Part shown: piece by piece, positions 17,477 to 26,436 of the stretch
How the letters are laid out: each line of letters starts with the position of its first letter
Numbering within the stretch: the stretch's first letter is position 1
Assembly: GCA_028282925.1 (NCBI GenBank)
Contig: JANQGV010000269.1
Location: forward strand, 1-47,651
Length of the DNA: 47,651 nt
From: Thermodesulfobacteriota bacterium
Lineage (GTDB): Bacteria; Desulfobacterota; WTBG01; CAIYCZ01; CAIRTM01
Direction: 5' to 3'
The notes under the pieces: generated by a model
What the model was told of the DNA's origin: nothing
Database searches by the model: none
Seen by the model: the letters and a program-made list of their open reading frames with translations, nothing else
Made by a program: the position numbers and the translations under genes

Positions 17477-18268
17477 TCAGCCGGTCACGGTTTGTTGCAT
17501 AAAATCATCCCACCCGAATTTTTTAAGCAGTGCGGCAACCGCAGCGCTGCAGGGGGCCGCAATCACAAGGTCCTCACCGGTCAGGGGATGCCTGAAAGCC
17601 AGCTCAACCGCAGTGAGCAGCAGCCCCGAACAATTGAACTGCTGCTTGAAAAGCAGGTTATGTGCTGCCTTGCCGTAGGTCGTATCACCGATAATGGGAT
17701 GGGCGATATGTTTCAGGTGCCGGCGTAACTGGTGCCGGCGTCCGGTCTTGGGCCACAGTGCTGCCAGCGAATACCGGCTGGTCGGATACCGGTCAACCGC
17801 ATAGGGAAGCTCTATTGTTGCCAGGCGTTTATAGTCGGTCGTGGCGGGATATGCCTTCTGCGGCTCCACATCGTCACCACGATTAATACGTCTGTCCCTC
17901 ACTTCCGCCAGCGGATGATCGATGGTACCGTCCTCGTCGATGTAGCCCCGCACAACTGCGATATATTTTTTGACAACCGCACCGCTGCAAAACAGGTGTG
18001 CTGTTTGGGCCGCCGCTTCCGGTGTCAGGGCAAACAGCAGCACCCCCGACGTCGGCCTGTCAAGCCGGTGCACCGGATACACCCGCTGCCCGACCATATC
18101 GCGAACCATCTGGAGGGCGAATGTGTTCTCTTCCGCTGCAACCGGGCTGCGATGCACCAGCAACCCGGCAGGCTTGTTCACTGCAACAAAGTGCTCATCC
18201 CGGAAAATAATTTCCAGCCGTTCCAGTTTTGTTTCACTTTTCTGTGTCATCTCAAAACGCGGCTGCAC
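17477..18268 (-). CDS. truC: tRNA pseudouridine synthase, TruC-like
   Basis: RluA-family enzyme that isomerises uridine to pseudouridine in RNA; TruC acts on U65 of tRNA. The catalytic loop is HRLDRPTSG with the essential Asp about residue 70. TruC-specific marks are the PTSGVLLFAL continuation and RHQLRRHLKHIAHPIIGDTTYGK near residues 190-212. There is no S4 domain, as expected for TruC. The reading frame begins with GTG directly after the stop of the zinc-ribbon gene, which suggests coupling; an ATG six codons later (18250) is an alternative. The 263-aa length is normal for TruC. Confidence 0.92.
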   Translation of the reverse strand: MQPRFEMTQKSETKLERLEIIFRDEHFVAVNKPAGLLVHRSPVAAEENTFALQMVRDMVGQRVYPVHRLDRPTSGVLLFALTPEAAAQTAHLFCSGAVVKKYIAVVRGYIDEDGTIDHPLAEVRDRRINRGDDVEPQKAYPATTDYKRLATIELPYAVDRYPTSRYSLAALWPKTGRRHQLRRHLKHIAHPIIGDTTYGKAAHNLLFKQQFNCSGLLLTAVELAFRHPLTGEDLVIAAPCSAAVAALLKKFGWDDFMQQTVTG

Positions 18269-18529
18269 TCATGCAAGGTGTCCGTAAAATCTCTTTTTCG
18301 ACCGCACGAACTTACTGCACTTGTTTCTCATATGGGGATCGTCCGCCGAGCAGTTGCGGGCGCAGCCGAAGTCTCTGCGGTCGTTCAAAACGGTTGTATT
18401 GCACTGCCCGCACGTTCTCTCGATTTCATCTTTAAAAAACTCAACCGGGGTTCCGCATTGCGGACACTGTACATTAAAAATTGCCTCGAACCCCCATTGC
18501 TGCGTATCGCCGCCGGTACATTTTCTCAT
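18269..18529 (-). CDS. small zinc-ribbon protein
   Basis: An 86-aa protein with two CxxC knuckles (CPQCG and CGQC) spaced about 16 residues apart, the layout of a zinc ribbon. Two further Cys pairs follow in the C-terminal half (DFGCARNCS and NKCSKF). Family known only as conserved hypothetical. It lies between a methyltransferase gene three bases upstream and truC with no gap, so all three are one transcript. A role in RNA modification or ribosome-linked metal binding would fit the neighbours, but this is inference. Confidence 0.8.
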   Translation of the reverse strand: MRKCTGGDTQQWGFEAIFNVQCPQCGTPVEFFKDEIERTCGQCNTTVLNDRRDFGCARNCSADDPHMRNKCSKFVRSKKRFYGHLA

Positions 18530-18532
18530 AGG

Positions 18533-19258
18533 TCACCCTTTCAATCCCGCCGATACCAGGAATACGGTACTGGTATGAGTGTGGGTTTCTTCGCGGTAGT
18601 TTACGTGGGCGCTTTCTCGCCACCGGCAGCATGTATGCTCGCAGATATCAAATCCGGCCGATTCAAACATCTCAGCGGCATTCTCGGAGTCCATGTAGTG
18701 CAGATAATAGCGTCCCCGGTACCAGCAGGAATCATCGTCAATCATACAGACGTCATTTCCCTCCTTCAGCTCCTCCTTACCCGTGACATTACACAGCAGG
18801 GTCCCCCCCGGTTTGAGTATCCGGCGAAGCTCCTTGAGGAAAGAAAACGGATCGGGCAGGGTCTCCATGATATCCCAGGCCAAGATAAAGTCAAAACTGT
18901 CGGATTGAAAAGGGGCTCTGAGCAAATCACAGCAGGCGGCATCGGTCTGCGAGCGCACACCCTGTGGGATTTTTGCCAGTGCGGAAAAAGATGCATCACA
19001 GCAGTACATCCTGCCGGACAGGTTCAACAGCAGCGACAGGTTGCGCCCTTCGCCCGTGGCCGCGTCGAGAATGCGGGACGATTGACCAAAGCTGCCGGGA
19101 ATTTTTTCTATACATTCGGCAATAACCTCTACAGGATCATTGCCCCAGACAGGCCGGTCTGTTTCCCGGTACAACTCGTCCCAGGCCTGCCTGTTTTTTA
19201 CACTGAGCTGTTCGAGAGATACGGAGTCCGGTACAGGTTCTTTTTTGGAAACACTCAT
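18533..19258 (-). CDS. class I SAM-dependent methyltransferase
   Basis: Cytoplasmic methyltransferase, 241 aa. Motif I is ILDAATGEGRNLSLLL (about residues 63-78) and includes an unusual A-T-G-E-G instead of the common G-x-G-x-G. Motif II acidic region is YCCDAS. Motif III/IV is DFILAWDIMETLPDP, and the post-motif KPGGTLLCNVTG is typical of Methyltransf_11. The C-terminal third is Cys-rich and ends in hydrophobic strand segments. First gene of the operon with the zinc-ribbon protein, truC and the small membrane protein. The ribosome site is weak. The substrate is unknown; the location next to truC allows an RNA target. Confidence 0.85.
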   Translation of the reverse strand: MSVSKKEPVPDSVSLEQLSVKNRQAWDELYRETDRPVWGNDPVEVIAECIEKIPGSFGQSSRILDAATGEGRNLSLLLNLSGRMYCCDASFSALAKIPQGVRSQTDAACCDLLRAPFQSDSFDFILAWDIMETLPDPFSFLKELRRILKPGGTLLCNVTGKEELKEGNDVCMIDDDSCWYRGRYYLHYMDSENAAEMFESAGFDICEHTCCRWRESAHVNYREETHTHTSTVFLVSAGLKG

Positions 19259-19325
19259 ACAAAACTTTCATTCGTTACTGTTAATGGGGTAATGATAATC
19301 GTTTAAGTCCTTGTGAAACTGCAGG

Positions 19326-22300
19326 CTACTTCATCGGCTCATGGATGCGGCGTCCGAGCACTTTGCAAAATTCAAACAGCATATCCGGGCACTTCAGTGC
19401 AAAGCTCCTGAACCGGTCTTTGGTAAGGGCGAACAGCACGCAGTCTGTTTCGGCAATGGCGCTGAAAGCGCTCGGCATCATATCAAACAGGGCCTGTTCG
19501 GCAAAATAGTTTCCCTCGCTGAGCGTATGCTCTTTCCCCGCAGCCGGCTCCTGAACGGCGATGCGGCCCTTGTATATCAGGTACAGTTCATTGCCGCATT
19601 CTCCTTCGGCGATAACTGTTTCGCCCTTGAAATATTCGTTTTTGATGAGCACCTTGTCAAGTGCCAGCAATTCATCAAAGGCAAGGTGTTTAAAAAAATC
19701 GGTGTTTTTTAAGAAAAGAAGGCGGTTCATGAAAAATTCCTCCGGACTGCTTTTATTGTTTTTCCGGCCGTCGATATATTCGGCACAGCTGCGCACCAGG
19801 GGATCGGCGTCTTGCAGCATCTCGGACGGCAGTTGCCCGGGCCGGCCTGCCAGGCACATCAGGGCCCCTACCCTGATCCAGCGGTCGGGTGCGTGTATGG
19901 TTTCACAGAACAGCAGCGGCTCTGAGATGTCTCCGTCAACACGGTATGCATCCTCTTCGTACGGCAGAACGATCTGCTGAAAAAGCGGAATAAGCGGCTG
20001 CGTAAACCGACGGTGTCGCAGCGAGTCCAGGGCCTCCACGGCCGCGGACTTCAGACGCACATCAGAGGCCGAAAGAGCGATGCGCACGGCCTGCACCGCT
20101 TTTTCATACCCGAACACGTGAAATATGTGCAGAGTACGATTGATTATCCTGATGGTAAAATCTTCAATAGCAATACGCAGTGGGCGCATATGATCTGCAC
20201 AATGAGCAAGAGCGGCTGTCCAGCGCCGGCAATTTTCAGCCAGATAGTAATACTTCGTCATAAAATCATAGATGATTTTTTCACTGTCGGAGTATCCCGA
20301 GCGGGCAATGGCATGGATTGCAGCATCGGCAACATCATCGGACGCCGTTTCCATGATGCCGGATGTCAGGCATACTGCGCCGGGGCCGTATGAGGCGAGG
20401 GCCTCGGCTGCGTTGTTACGCACCGCCAGGGCCTGGTCGTAGAGCGCCGTAGCGATACGGGACATGGAGCCCTGCGACCCGACTTGCCCCAGCAGTTTCA
20501 CCGCTTCGGCCCGCACCCTGGACGAATCACTTTCCAGTCCGGCCGATGCGATCCGGGCGGCAAAATCATCACCGGCTTCAACATGCCTCCCGATCATTTT
20601 CAGTCCCTCAACCGTTACCTCGGGCGGTGCATTTTCAATTGCCTTGCCGATCAGGGGAACCAGCAGCATATCGTCAAGGTTTTTGGTAGCCTGAATCATT
20701 TCCATTTTAATGACCGGATCGGTGTCCGGCTTCGGCAGGTCGTTCAAAAGCAGCATAATTTCGCTGTCGAACAGCCCGGCCTGGTACGCATACACTGCGG
20801 CAAGGGCTCGAATGGAAGGGTCCTCTTCATTGAGCAGCGGTCCGATATGCTCTTCACCCGGGTGTTCGCCCAGTTTGATCAGGGCCTCCAGGGCGGTCTT
20901 TCTCAGTCCCGGGCCGGTTTCCGTAAGGCAGCGGTAGCAGGCTTCCACAAGGCTTTCGGTATGAAATCGCTGTATATGCTCCACCAGGGTGCTGCGCACC
21001 TGGGGGGACTCGGACACAAGCAGCTTTTCCACATGGTCGGCATATATGCGCGGGTTCTCGATCCGGGTTGCCAGCAGGACTCCTATCATCTGGGACTCGG
21101 GCAGGGGGTCCGACAGCAATGCCGGAATTTCTCCGCTGTAGCGCGTGCTGGCCTGAACCATATCTTCACTCAGCTCGTCGAAATCCACAAACCCCGAGCG
21201 CAGCATCGAGGTAAGGGACGACAGGTAACTCCTCCCGAGAAAGTAGCGCAGCACGATATATGCTGCGCTCACACCGATACAGCACAGGGCGATCTGCTGA
21301 TGGGTTAAAAACTGTTTCGCGGTCAGCAAAACCGCACCCGCAAGGGCAACTCCCAGAAAATAGAACATCCCGTCCGCCAGAACCCGTGCGCGTCCGATAA
21401 ACCGATGCGGCAGGGCATTGTAATTCAAGTTGAACACAGGCTTGTCCAGGCTCTGGTACAGCGAATCGTAATTGATATTTGCCGCAACAGCGGCAACGGG
21501 CCTGAAATAAAAATAGAGGCCGATAAACGAAATCAGGGTCGTGCAGGGATGAATCATGTTCATTTTTATGATCCCGAGCCGTTTGATAAGCGGCCCGGTG
21601 AGAAAATAGATAATCAAAAACTGCAGAACGCTCTGGACTGCCATAACAATACCCATGAAGCCTGCCAGGGCCTCGGCAGTTGGATACGCACGGGAATAAA
21701 TGGTAAACACCTGAAATTCGGCCAGGCAGTTCAGCAGCACAAACATACAACTGCTGAAAGCGAGAAAGAGCATCAGCGGATAGCGGCGCGCTATGGAGGG
21801 AAAGCTTTTCAAGGCCTGAACCGTACTTTCCTGCTCTTCAAATGAGGTTTCCTCCAGGGGCTTGATGCGGGACCCGAGGAAAACAAGCTGCCCGATTGCA
21901 ACGGCGCACAGAACAATGGTGATCAGCAGCAGGCTCCGTCCGGTAAAAACGGCCGCTGCCCCCATTGCCAGCGTACCGCCGGCAATGCCGCCCACGGCGA
22001 CACAGGCCGCCAGCAACGGATAAGCCTGCTTCAGTTCAGTGGGTGTGAAATAATCGGCGGCAATACTTGGAAACAGGATGTCCGTCAACAGGACCCACAG
22101 TATATAAAAAAACATGTACATGAGATAGTAGAGCGGCAGCACCGGCTGCCGGGCAAAAAACCACAGCACGGCAATGGCCGCCGATGCCGTCACCAGCAGT
22201 ATGATGCACAGGTGGCGGCGCGGAAAACGGTCGATAAGCTGGGAAACCCCGGCATACATCGGCAGGGAGATAATGCCCATGATAATGTACACCATGGGAA

Positions 22301-22469
22301 TGCGGTCGGCCCCGGCCCCGGCAAGAAACAGGGCGCTGGCGGCCGTGTATCCGAACACGCTGATTGCCATAAAGGAAGCGGCCAGAAAGAAAAAATGACT
22401 GAGACGGGTGAGCTGGGCCCGGGTGAGATCAAACCTGTTTTCTATAAATGTGCTGATTTTCAAAATCAT
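19326..22469 (-). CDS. Npt1/ADP-ATP-translocase-like membrane protein fused to HEAT repeats and a cNMP-binding-like domain
   Basis: Large inner-membrane protein of 1047 aa in three parts. Residues about 20-415 form a 12-segment transporter resembling bacterial nucleotide transporters of the Npt1 (TLC ATP/ADP) type. Residues about 440-880 are HEAT-type alpha-helical repeats (for example VRAEAVKLLGQVGS, VRNNAAEALASYG, LKSAAVEALDSL). Residues about 925-1045 match a cyclic-nucleotide-binding fold. In that last domain the phosphate-binding cassette reads FAEQAL followed by PSAFS instead of the usual FGE...PRAA(T/S). The phosphate-contacting Arg is therefore missing and cNMP binding is doubtful. 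Transporter-HEAT-cNMP fusions are known in several environmental phyla, but their function is unclear. No ribosome site is evident. It is transcribed alone, divergent from the peptidase fusion gene. Confidence 0.88.
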   Translation of the reverse strand: MILKISTFIENRFDLTRAQLTRLSHFFFLAASFMAISVFGYTAASALFLAGAGADRIPMVYIIMGIISLPMYAGVSQLIDRFPRRHLCIILLVTASAAIAVLWFFARQPVLPLYYLMYMFFYILWVLLTDILFPSIAADYFTPTELKQAYPLLAACVAVGGIAGGTLAMGAAAVFTGRSLLLITIVLCAVAIGQLVFLGSRIKPLEETSFEEQESTVQALKSFPSIARRYPLMLFLAFSSCMFVLLNCLAEFQVFTIYSRAYPTAEALAGFMGIVMAVQSVLQFLIIYFLTGPLIKRLGIIKMNMIHPCTTLISFIGLYFYFRPVAAVAANINYDSLYQSLDKPVFNLNYNALPHRFIGRARVLADGMFYFLGVALAGAVLLTAKQFLTHQQIALCCIGVSAAYIVLRYFLGRSYLSSLTSMLRSGFVDFDELSEDMVQASTRYSGEIPALLSDPLPESQMIGVLLATRIENPRIYADHVEKLLVSESPQVRSTLVEHIQRFHTESLVEACYRCLTETGPGLRKTALEALIKLGEHPGEEHIGPLLNEEDPSIRALAAVYAYQAGLFDSEIMLLLNDLPKPDTDPVIKMEMIQATKNLDDMLLVPLIGKAIENAPPEVTVEGLKMIGRHVEAGDDFAARIASAGLESDSSRVRAEAVKLLGQVGSQGSMSRIATALYDQALAVRNNAAEALASYGPGAVCLTSGIMETASDDVADAAIHAIARSGYSDSEKIIYDFMTKYYYLAENCRRWTAALAHCADHMRPLRIAIEDFTIRIINRTLHIFHVFGYEKAVQAVRIALSASDVRLKSAAVEALDSLRHRRFTQPLIPLFQQIVLPYEEDAYRVDGDISEPLLFCETIHAPDRWIRVGALMCLAGRPGQLPSEMLQDADPLVRSCAEYIDGRKNNKSSPEEFFMNRLLFLKNTDFFKHLAFDELLALDKVLIKNEYFKGETVIAEGECGNELYLIYKGRIAVQEPAAGKEHTLSEGNYFAEQALFDMMPSAFSAIAETDCVLFALTKDRFRSFALKCPDMLFEFCKVLGRRIHEPMK

Positions 22470-22648
22470 TAAACGTTTTTTTCAATAAACATCCGAACAG
22501 CGGCAACAGCCGGTTCGTTCTATGCAATCGGCAAAACAATCTACCTGTTTCGCTCCATATGTGTTATATAAATATATAGTACACTCTTTCGGCAAAAGAC
22601 AAGGAAAATTGAGCAGTTTCTAAAAAAACAGACAAAAAAGGAATACCT

Positions 22649-24817
22649 ATGTCCGGCATGGTTACTCATGTACAAAAAGCCTGGAACACCTGTTGTACAT
22701 CTCTTAGCAAAACCGGCGCCCGGACAGGACACCGGAAACGTCTTGTTCGCTTCAGCAGTGTTATCTTGGTTCTTGTGTGCTGCTTTCTCCTGAACAGTTG
22801 CGACGGCATCGGGCCCCTGAAAATCGGGGTACTGCTGCCAATCACCGGGCCCTACGAGCTCGGCTATGTAAAACCGCTGGAATGGGCCAAAGACAACGTT
22901 AATGCCGCCGGCGGTATTAACGGCCGCATGATACAGCTTGTGTATGAAGACCTGGGGGTCAAGGACTACCAGAAGGCGGCCAAAACACTTCTGGCAGATG
23001 ATTCGGTGGTGGCCGTTATCGGCACTGACGGCTCCGAGAGCACGTTCCGGCTGTGCCCCCAGTTCATCCGGCAAAAAAAAGTGCTTGTCAGCCCGGTGGC
23101 AACCTCGGCCGACATATTCCGGGCCTTCGGGGGCGAAAAGTATATCTGGCGCACCGTAGAGTCGGACATTGCCCAGGTACGCACCATGTTTCTTGTGGCG
23201 GCGCGCGACATGCATGAATCGGTTTCCCTGGTTACCTCCACCGACACCTATGGGGCCACCTTCTTCGACTGGTTCGGCTTTTTTGCCACCGAACTCGGCA
23301 TCGATGCCAAAGCAATCGTGCAGTACGACCAGAGCATTGAGACCTGTGAAAGCTATATGGACAAAGCCCTGGCAGGTAATCCCGACATTCTGTTCGCCTC
23401 TCCTTCCGACCCGGAAACGGCAATCTGCATGGCAAAGCAAATGCAAAAATCGGGCGGCGACACCAAACTCCTTTTCACCGACGGCGGCACCTACACTTCC
23501 ATTGTGGACACCCTGGGCGACGATGCCGAAGGGCTGCGGGGGATCGGTATGTCGTTTGACCCATTGAGCGGTTTCAACTACGCCTACTATAAAAAGTTTG
23601 ACGAGGCACCGTCTGCCTATGCGGCAAACTGTTACGACGCCCTCACCCTGATTGCCTACGGTTTGCAGCGCTCGGGCGGAAAGGGCGGCCAGGCCCTGGC
23701 CGATGCCATGGCCGAAGTGGTTGATGCCCGGGGAATCGAAACCATCTGGGACGGCGACGGCATCCGCCAGGCCCTGCAGATGATAAAGAAGGGCGAGCTC
23801 CCCGACATTACCGGCGCCACCGGCCCCCTTACCTATGACGCACAGAAACATACCGACGTGACCGGCTCGACCTACTGTTTGTGGCAGGTCATCGACGGTG
23901 ATTATGTCTGCCAGGAATATGTCTATTCCGGCAGTGACTCCGACGGCACAACATCCTCGGCCCTGTCCATCTTCCAGACCCTGGCCTCGGAAGAGCACAA
24001 GCTGGACCTTTCGGGCGGACAGAACGATTATGACCCTCCAGACGTTACCGGGTTGTGGGCCTTGATCATCTCCCCCTCAACCGGCTGGAGCAACTATCGG
24101 CACCAGTCCGACGCCCTGGCAGTCTACAGCCTGCTGAAACAAAACGGTCTCACGGACGACCGCATCATACTCATCCTCGCCGACGATATTGCCCACGATT
24201 CCGACAATCCCAAACCGGGAGAAATTTACAACTATTCCGGCGGCCCCAATGTATACGCCGGTGCGGAAATCGACTATGACCCCACGACCCTGGAACCCCA
24301 GGACATTTTTGACATCCTTTCCGGCAATGCCGGGCCCGGGCTTGACGATGTAATAAACGCGTCGGACTCCGAAAACATCTTTTTCTATATCGTCGGCCAC
24401 GGCGATGCCTCCGGTTCTGTGTTTAACGACACCCGCCTCACTCCGGCAGACCTGGCCGAAACCCTCGATACCATGTACGACAGCAGCAGCTACCGCAGGA
24501 TGTTTATCGAAGTTGAGACCTGTCACGGCGGGCTCATGGGCACCCAGATCGATGTTCCGGGCGTAATTCTTTTTTCCGGGGCCAACCCCTGGGAAAACTC
24601 CTTTGCCGCCAACTACGACCGCGACCTGAACGTGTGGTTGTCGGACCAGTTCTCCTACGCCATGTATGAAACCATGGCCGATACGCCCGATATATCACTC
24701 TTCGACCTGTATGAGTCGCTGTACCTGCAGGTAAACGGCTCCCATGTGAGCGTTTACAATTACGAGCAGTTCGGTAATCTGGAGGAGATTGCTCTGGAAG
24801 AATTTATCAGCCCCTAA
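22649..24817 (+). CDS. lipoprotein fusing a Leu/Ile/Val-type substrate-binding domain to a legumain-like C13 peptidase
   Basis: Predicted outer-surface or periplasmic lipoprotein of 722 aa. Basic N-terminus and hydrophobic segment end in the lipobox LNSC (Cys51). Residues about 57-430 are a type I periplasmic binding domain of the LivJ class (KIGVLLPITGPYELGY, VSPVATSADIF, GATGPLTYD). Residues about 470-700 closely follow eukaryotic legumain, peptidase family C13: GWSNYRHQSDA, DDIAHDSDNPKPGEIYN, the His loop GHGDASG (His584) and the Cys motif ETCHGGLM (Cys625). The His-to-Cys spacing is 41 residues, the same as human legumain His148-Cys189. Asn482, Arg484, Glu623 and Asp666 match the legumain catalytic Asn42 and S1-pocket residues, so cleavage after Asn or Asp is predicted. 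AAGGA precedes the start. No ABC transporter permease lies beside it. A family-B repeat starts right after the TAA stop. Confidence 0.9.
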   Translation: MSGMVTHVQKAWNTCCTSLSKTGARTGHRKRLVRFSSVILVLVCCFLLNSCDGIGPLKIGVLLPITGPYELGYVKPLEWAKDNVNAAGGINGRMIQLVYEDLGVKDYQKAAKTLLADDSVVAVIGTDGSESTFRLCPQFIRQKKVLVSPVATSADIFRAFGGEKYIWRTVESDIAQVRTMFLVAARDMHESVSLVTSTDTYGATFFDWFGFFATELGIDAKAIVQYDQSIETCESYMDKALAGNPDILFASPSDPETAICMAKQMQKSGGDTKLLFTDGGTYTSIVDTLGDDAEGLRGIGMSFDPLSGFNYAYYKKFDEAPSAYAANCYDALTLIAYGLQRSGGKGGQALADAMAEVVDARGIETIWDGDGIRQALQMIKKGELPDITGATGPLTYDAQKHTDVTGSTYCLWQVIDGDYVCQEYVYSGSDSDGTTSSALSIFQTLASEEHKLDLSGGQNDYDPPDVTGLWALIISPSTGWSNYRHQSDALAVYSLLKQNGLTDDRIILILADDIAHDSDNPKPGEIYNYSGGPNVYAGAEIDYDPTTLEPQDIFDILSGNAGPGLDDVINASDSENIFFYIVGHGDASGSVFNDTRLTPADLAETLDTMYDSSSYRRMFIEVETCHGGLMGTQIDVPGVILFSGANPWENSFAANYDRDLNVWLSDQFSYAMYETMADTPDISLFDLYESLYLQVNGSHVSVYNYEQFGNLEEIALEEFISP

Positions 24818-24942
24818 GAAGCGTTTGAAAAACACCCATCTGCTGCGTTGCACTCACCCTTCGTCACTGCAACGTACAAACACGTACGCCTCATTCCTCA
24901 GGATTCCGCGCGTCTTGCATCTGTGCACTTTTCAAACGCTTC
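24818..24942. repeat. stop-codon-associated palindromic repeat, family B short form, copy 4 (reverse orientation)
   Basis: A 125-bp element bounded by perfect 14-bp inverted arms: GAAGCGTTTGAAAA at 24818-24831 and TTTTCAAACGCTTC at 24929-24942. The inside carries the family blocks in reverse: CCCATCTGCTGCGTTGCACT, CCCTTCGTCACTGC, a CGTAC/GTACG hairpin and CTCATTCCTCAGG. The first arm begins at the base after the TAA stop codon of the fusion gene. Its orientation relative to the gene is the same as in the other copies. Confidence 0.85.
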
Positions 24943-25304
24943 CCGGCAAACCTGCAATTCAAAAAAAATTCAACACTGTAGGGGAGTGATTTACTAATAC
25001 CCCCGGAAATGCGACATTTGGCACTTAACTAATTTTACAGTTATTTAACAAAGGGAATATGGGTGTTAAATTTCAAATGGTCATTTGATTTTGGTGTGGG
25101 TACCGTTGGCCGTGTGATTTTGATTGTTTGGATTTTTTCAGATACCCTCAATTTAAGGGCAACTGATCTAAAAACATCTTCCCAAATTATAAAAAAAGGT
25201 GCTGTCTGTTTTAGTTGAATAACACAAAGCACTTTTTTGTTTTGCAAACAATCTGCAGTTTAGATATTTCATTTTTGGCACGTAATAATTAACCTTGAGG
25301 TCTG

Positions 25305-26123
25305 TCACTGTTGCTCGTGGTTATGTTTAGATTCGGGATAAAAAAACCTTTTGAAATAATCAGATTCAAGGTATTTCTTGCCAAGTTCTGTTGCATGCAA
25401 TGCATACTCCAATGAACCCTTTTTTTTTGCTTTACCATATTCAAATTTAACGAGTCCGTTATCCTTAAGTTCTTTTGCTTTAATACAATCGGCAATATCC
25501 TTGAAAGACATGTGCCACATATTTTCTTCATTAGTTCCTCGCCTTTCATCATGATATTCTTTTAAATCATACAACAGCAGCATTGCAGCTGGATCTAATT
25601 TGTTATGTAGAGTAGAAAATGCCTTGTTAAGCTCTTGTTCAACCGGCCAAGAACGAGCATTAAAGTGCTCTAATAAGAGAGCTTTTAAATCATGAAAACA
25701 GTCATAGGTCAATATCTGAAGCTGTTCTATTTCAGTACTTTCAAACTCACTTGCTTTATGTTTCGTTATAATAACTGAATCACTTGGGCGAAGAGAACAA
25801 GCAACCCCCAGTTCATACAAAACGTTTGGGCGAGGATCGGACACATCGACAATAATAAGGTGACTTCCAAGCACGACCTTATAAACCTCGTCCATCCAAT
25901 CTAGCGAGTCCTGATTGGCTCCGACTAGGTTAAAATCCACATTAAGTTCTGTGCAGATCTCCTCGACTGTTTTTTTTAAATTCTCAAAAACATAATTTAT
26001 TTTTGAACTGCCCAGCGGTGCATTTTGAAATGAGCATAGAAGACCAAGGGTTTTACGTTTTGCCTCTATTAGCGTATTCAGGTAATTAAGTCCGTATAAA
26101 TCGTTGAATTCAAAAGCTCTCAT
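25305..26123 (-). CDS. TIR/nucleoside-deoxyribosyltransferase-like protein, possible defence effector
   Basis: Protein of 272 aa in an AT-rich island. The N-terminal half has the Rossmann-like pattern of TIR-like and nucleoside 2-deoxyribosyltransferase-like domains: a first strand LGLLCSFQNAP (about residues 27-37), a helix with charged residues, then SHLIIVDVSDPRPNVLYELG (about 87-106) with the Glu of YELG in the usual catalytic position. The last 80 residues look like a winged-helix segment (FKDIADCIKAKELKDNGLVKFEY). Proteins with this DxSxxxPNVxYELG motif are often nucleotide-binding or NAD-degrading effectors in bacterial immunity; whether this one is enzymatic is unknown. AAGGA seven bases before the ATG supports the start. 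No cyclase or sensor partner is obvious next to it. Confidence 0.75.
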   Translation of the reverse strand: MRAFEFNDLYGLNYLNTLIEAKRKTLGLLCSFQNAPLGSSKINYVFENLKKTVEEICTELNVDFNLVGANQDSLDWMDEVYKVVLGSHLIIVDVSDPRPNVLYELGVACSLRPSDSVIITKHKASEFESTEIEQLQILTYDCFHDLKALLLEHFNARSWPVEQELNKAFSTLHNKLDPAAMLLLYDLKEYHDERRGTNEENMWHMSFKDIADCIKAKELKDNGLVKFEYGKAKKKGSLEYALHATELGKKYLESDYFKRFFYPESKHNHEQQ

Positions 26124-26436
26124 ATTGTATTCCTTATAATATTAATGTTAAGAAGTTGTCTTCCTATGTATCTTATTTTTCAATAACCTTTGGTAACATT
26201 AACAAATCAGAGAACCTCAAAAGTAAATATTAGCGATAAATATCTGAACTATATTGAATTAGTAACATAAAAGCTTAACCGATCATTTTTGTCTTCAATA
26301 AAACGGCAAATCAGGCAGTAATGCTTACAACCCACTATTACATTATCTATAGCCAAAGAGTCCAAGGTTATTTTTTTTACTACGGGACATATATACATAT
26401 CCATTCTAACGCTTCTACAGCCTTTGGGAACTGTAA

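Noticed and set aside
17732-19306. 524-codon reading frame antisense to truC, the zinc-ribbon and methyltransferase genes
   Set aside because: It runs across three well-supported genes on the other strand, shows low-complexity His/Gly-rich composition and has no domain.
22541-23998. 485-codon reading frame antisense to the peptidase fusion gene
   Set aside because: It mirrors the GC-rich third positions of a well-supported gene on the other strand, has no recognisable domain and starts inside that gene.
25041-25247. 68-codon minus-strand frame in the AT-rich island
   Set aside because: TTG start, no ribosome site, no family, and the composition is that of non-coding AT-rich DNA.
25015-25290. 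Similar motifs CATTTGGCACTTAACTAATT and CATTTTTGGCACGTAATAATT as possible insertion-site repeats
   Set aside because: Both lie inside the AT-rich island rather than at its ends, differ by indels and could be chance in AT-rich DNA.
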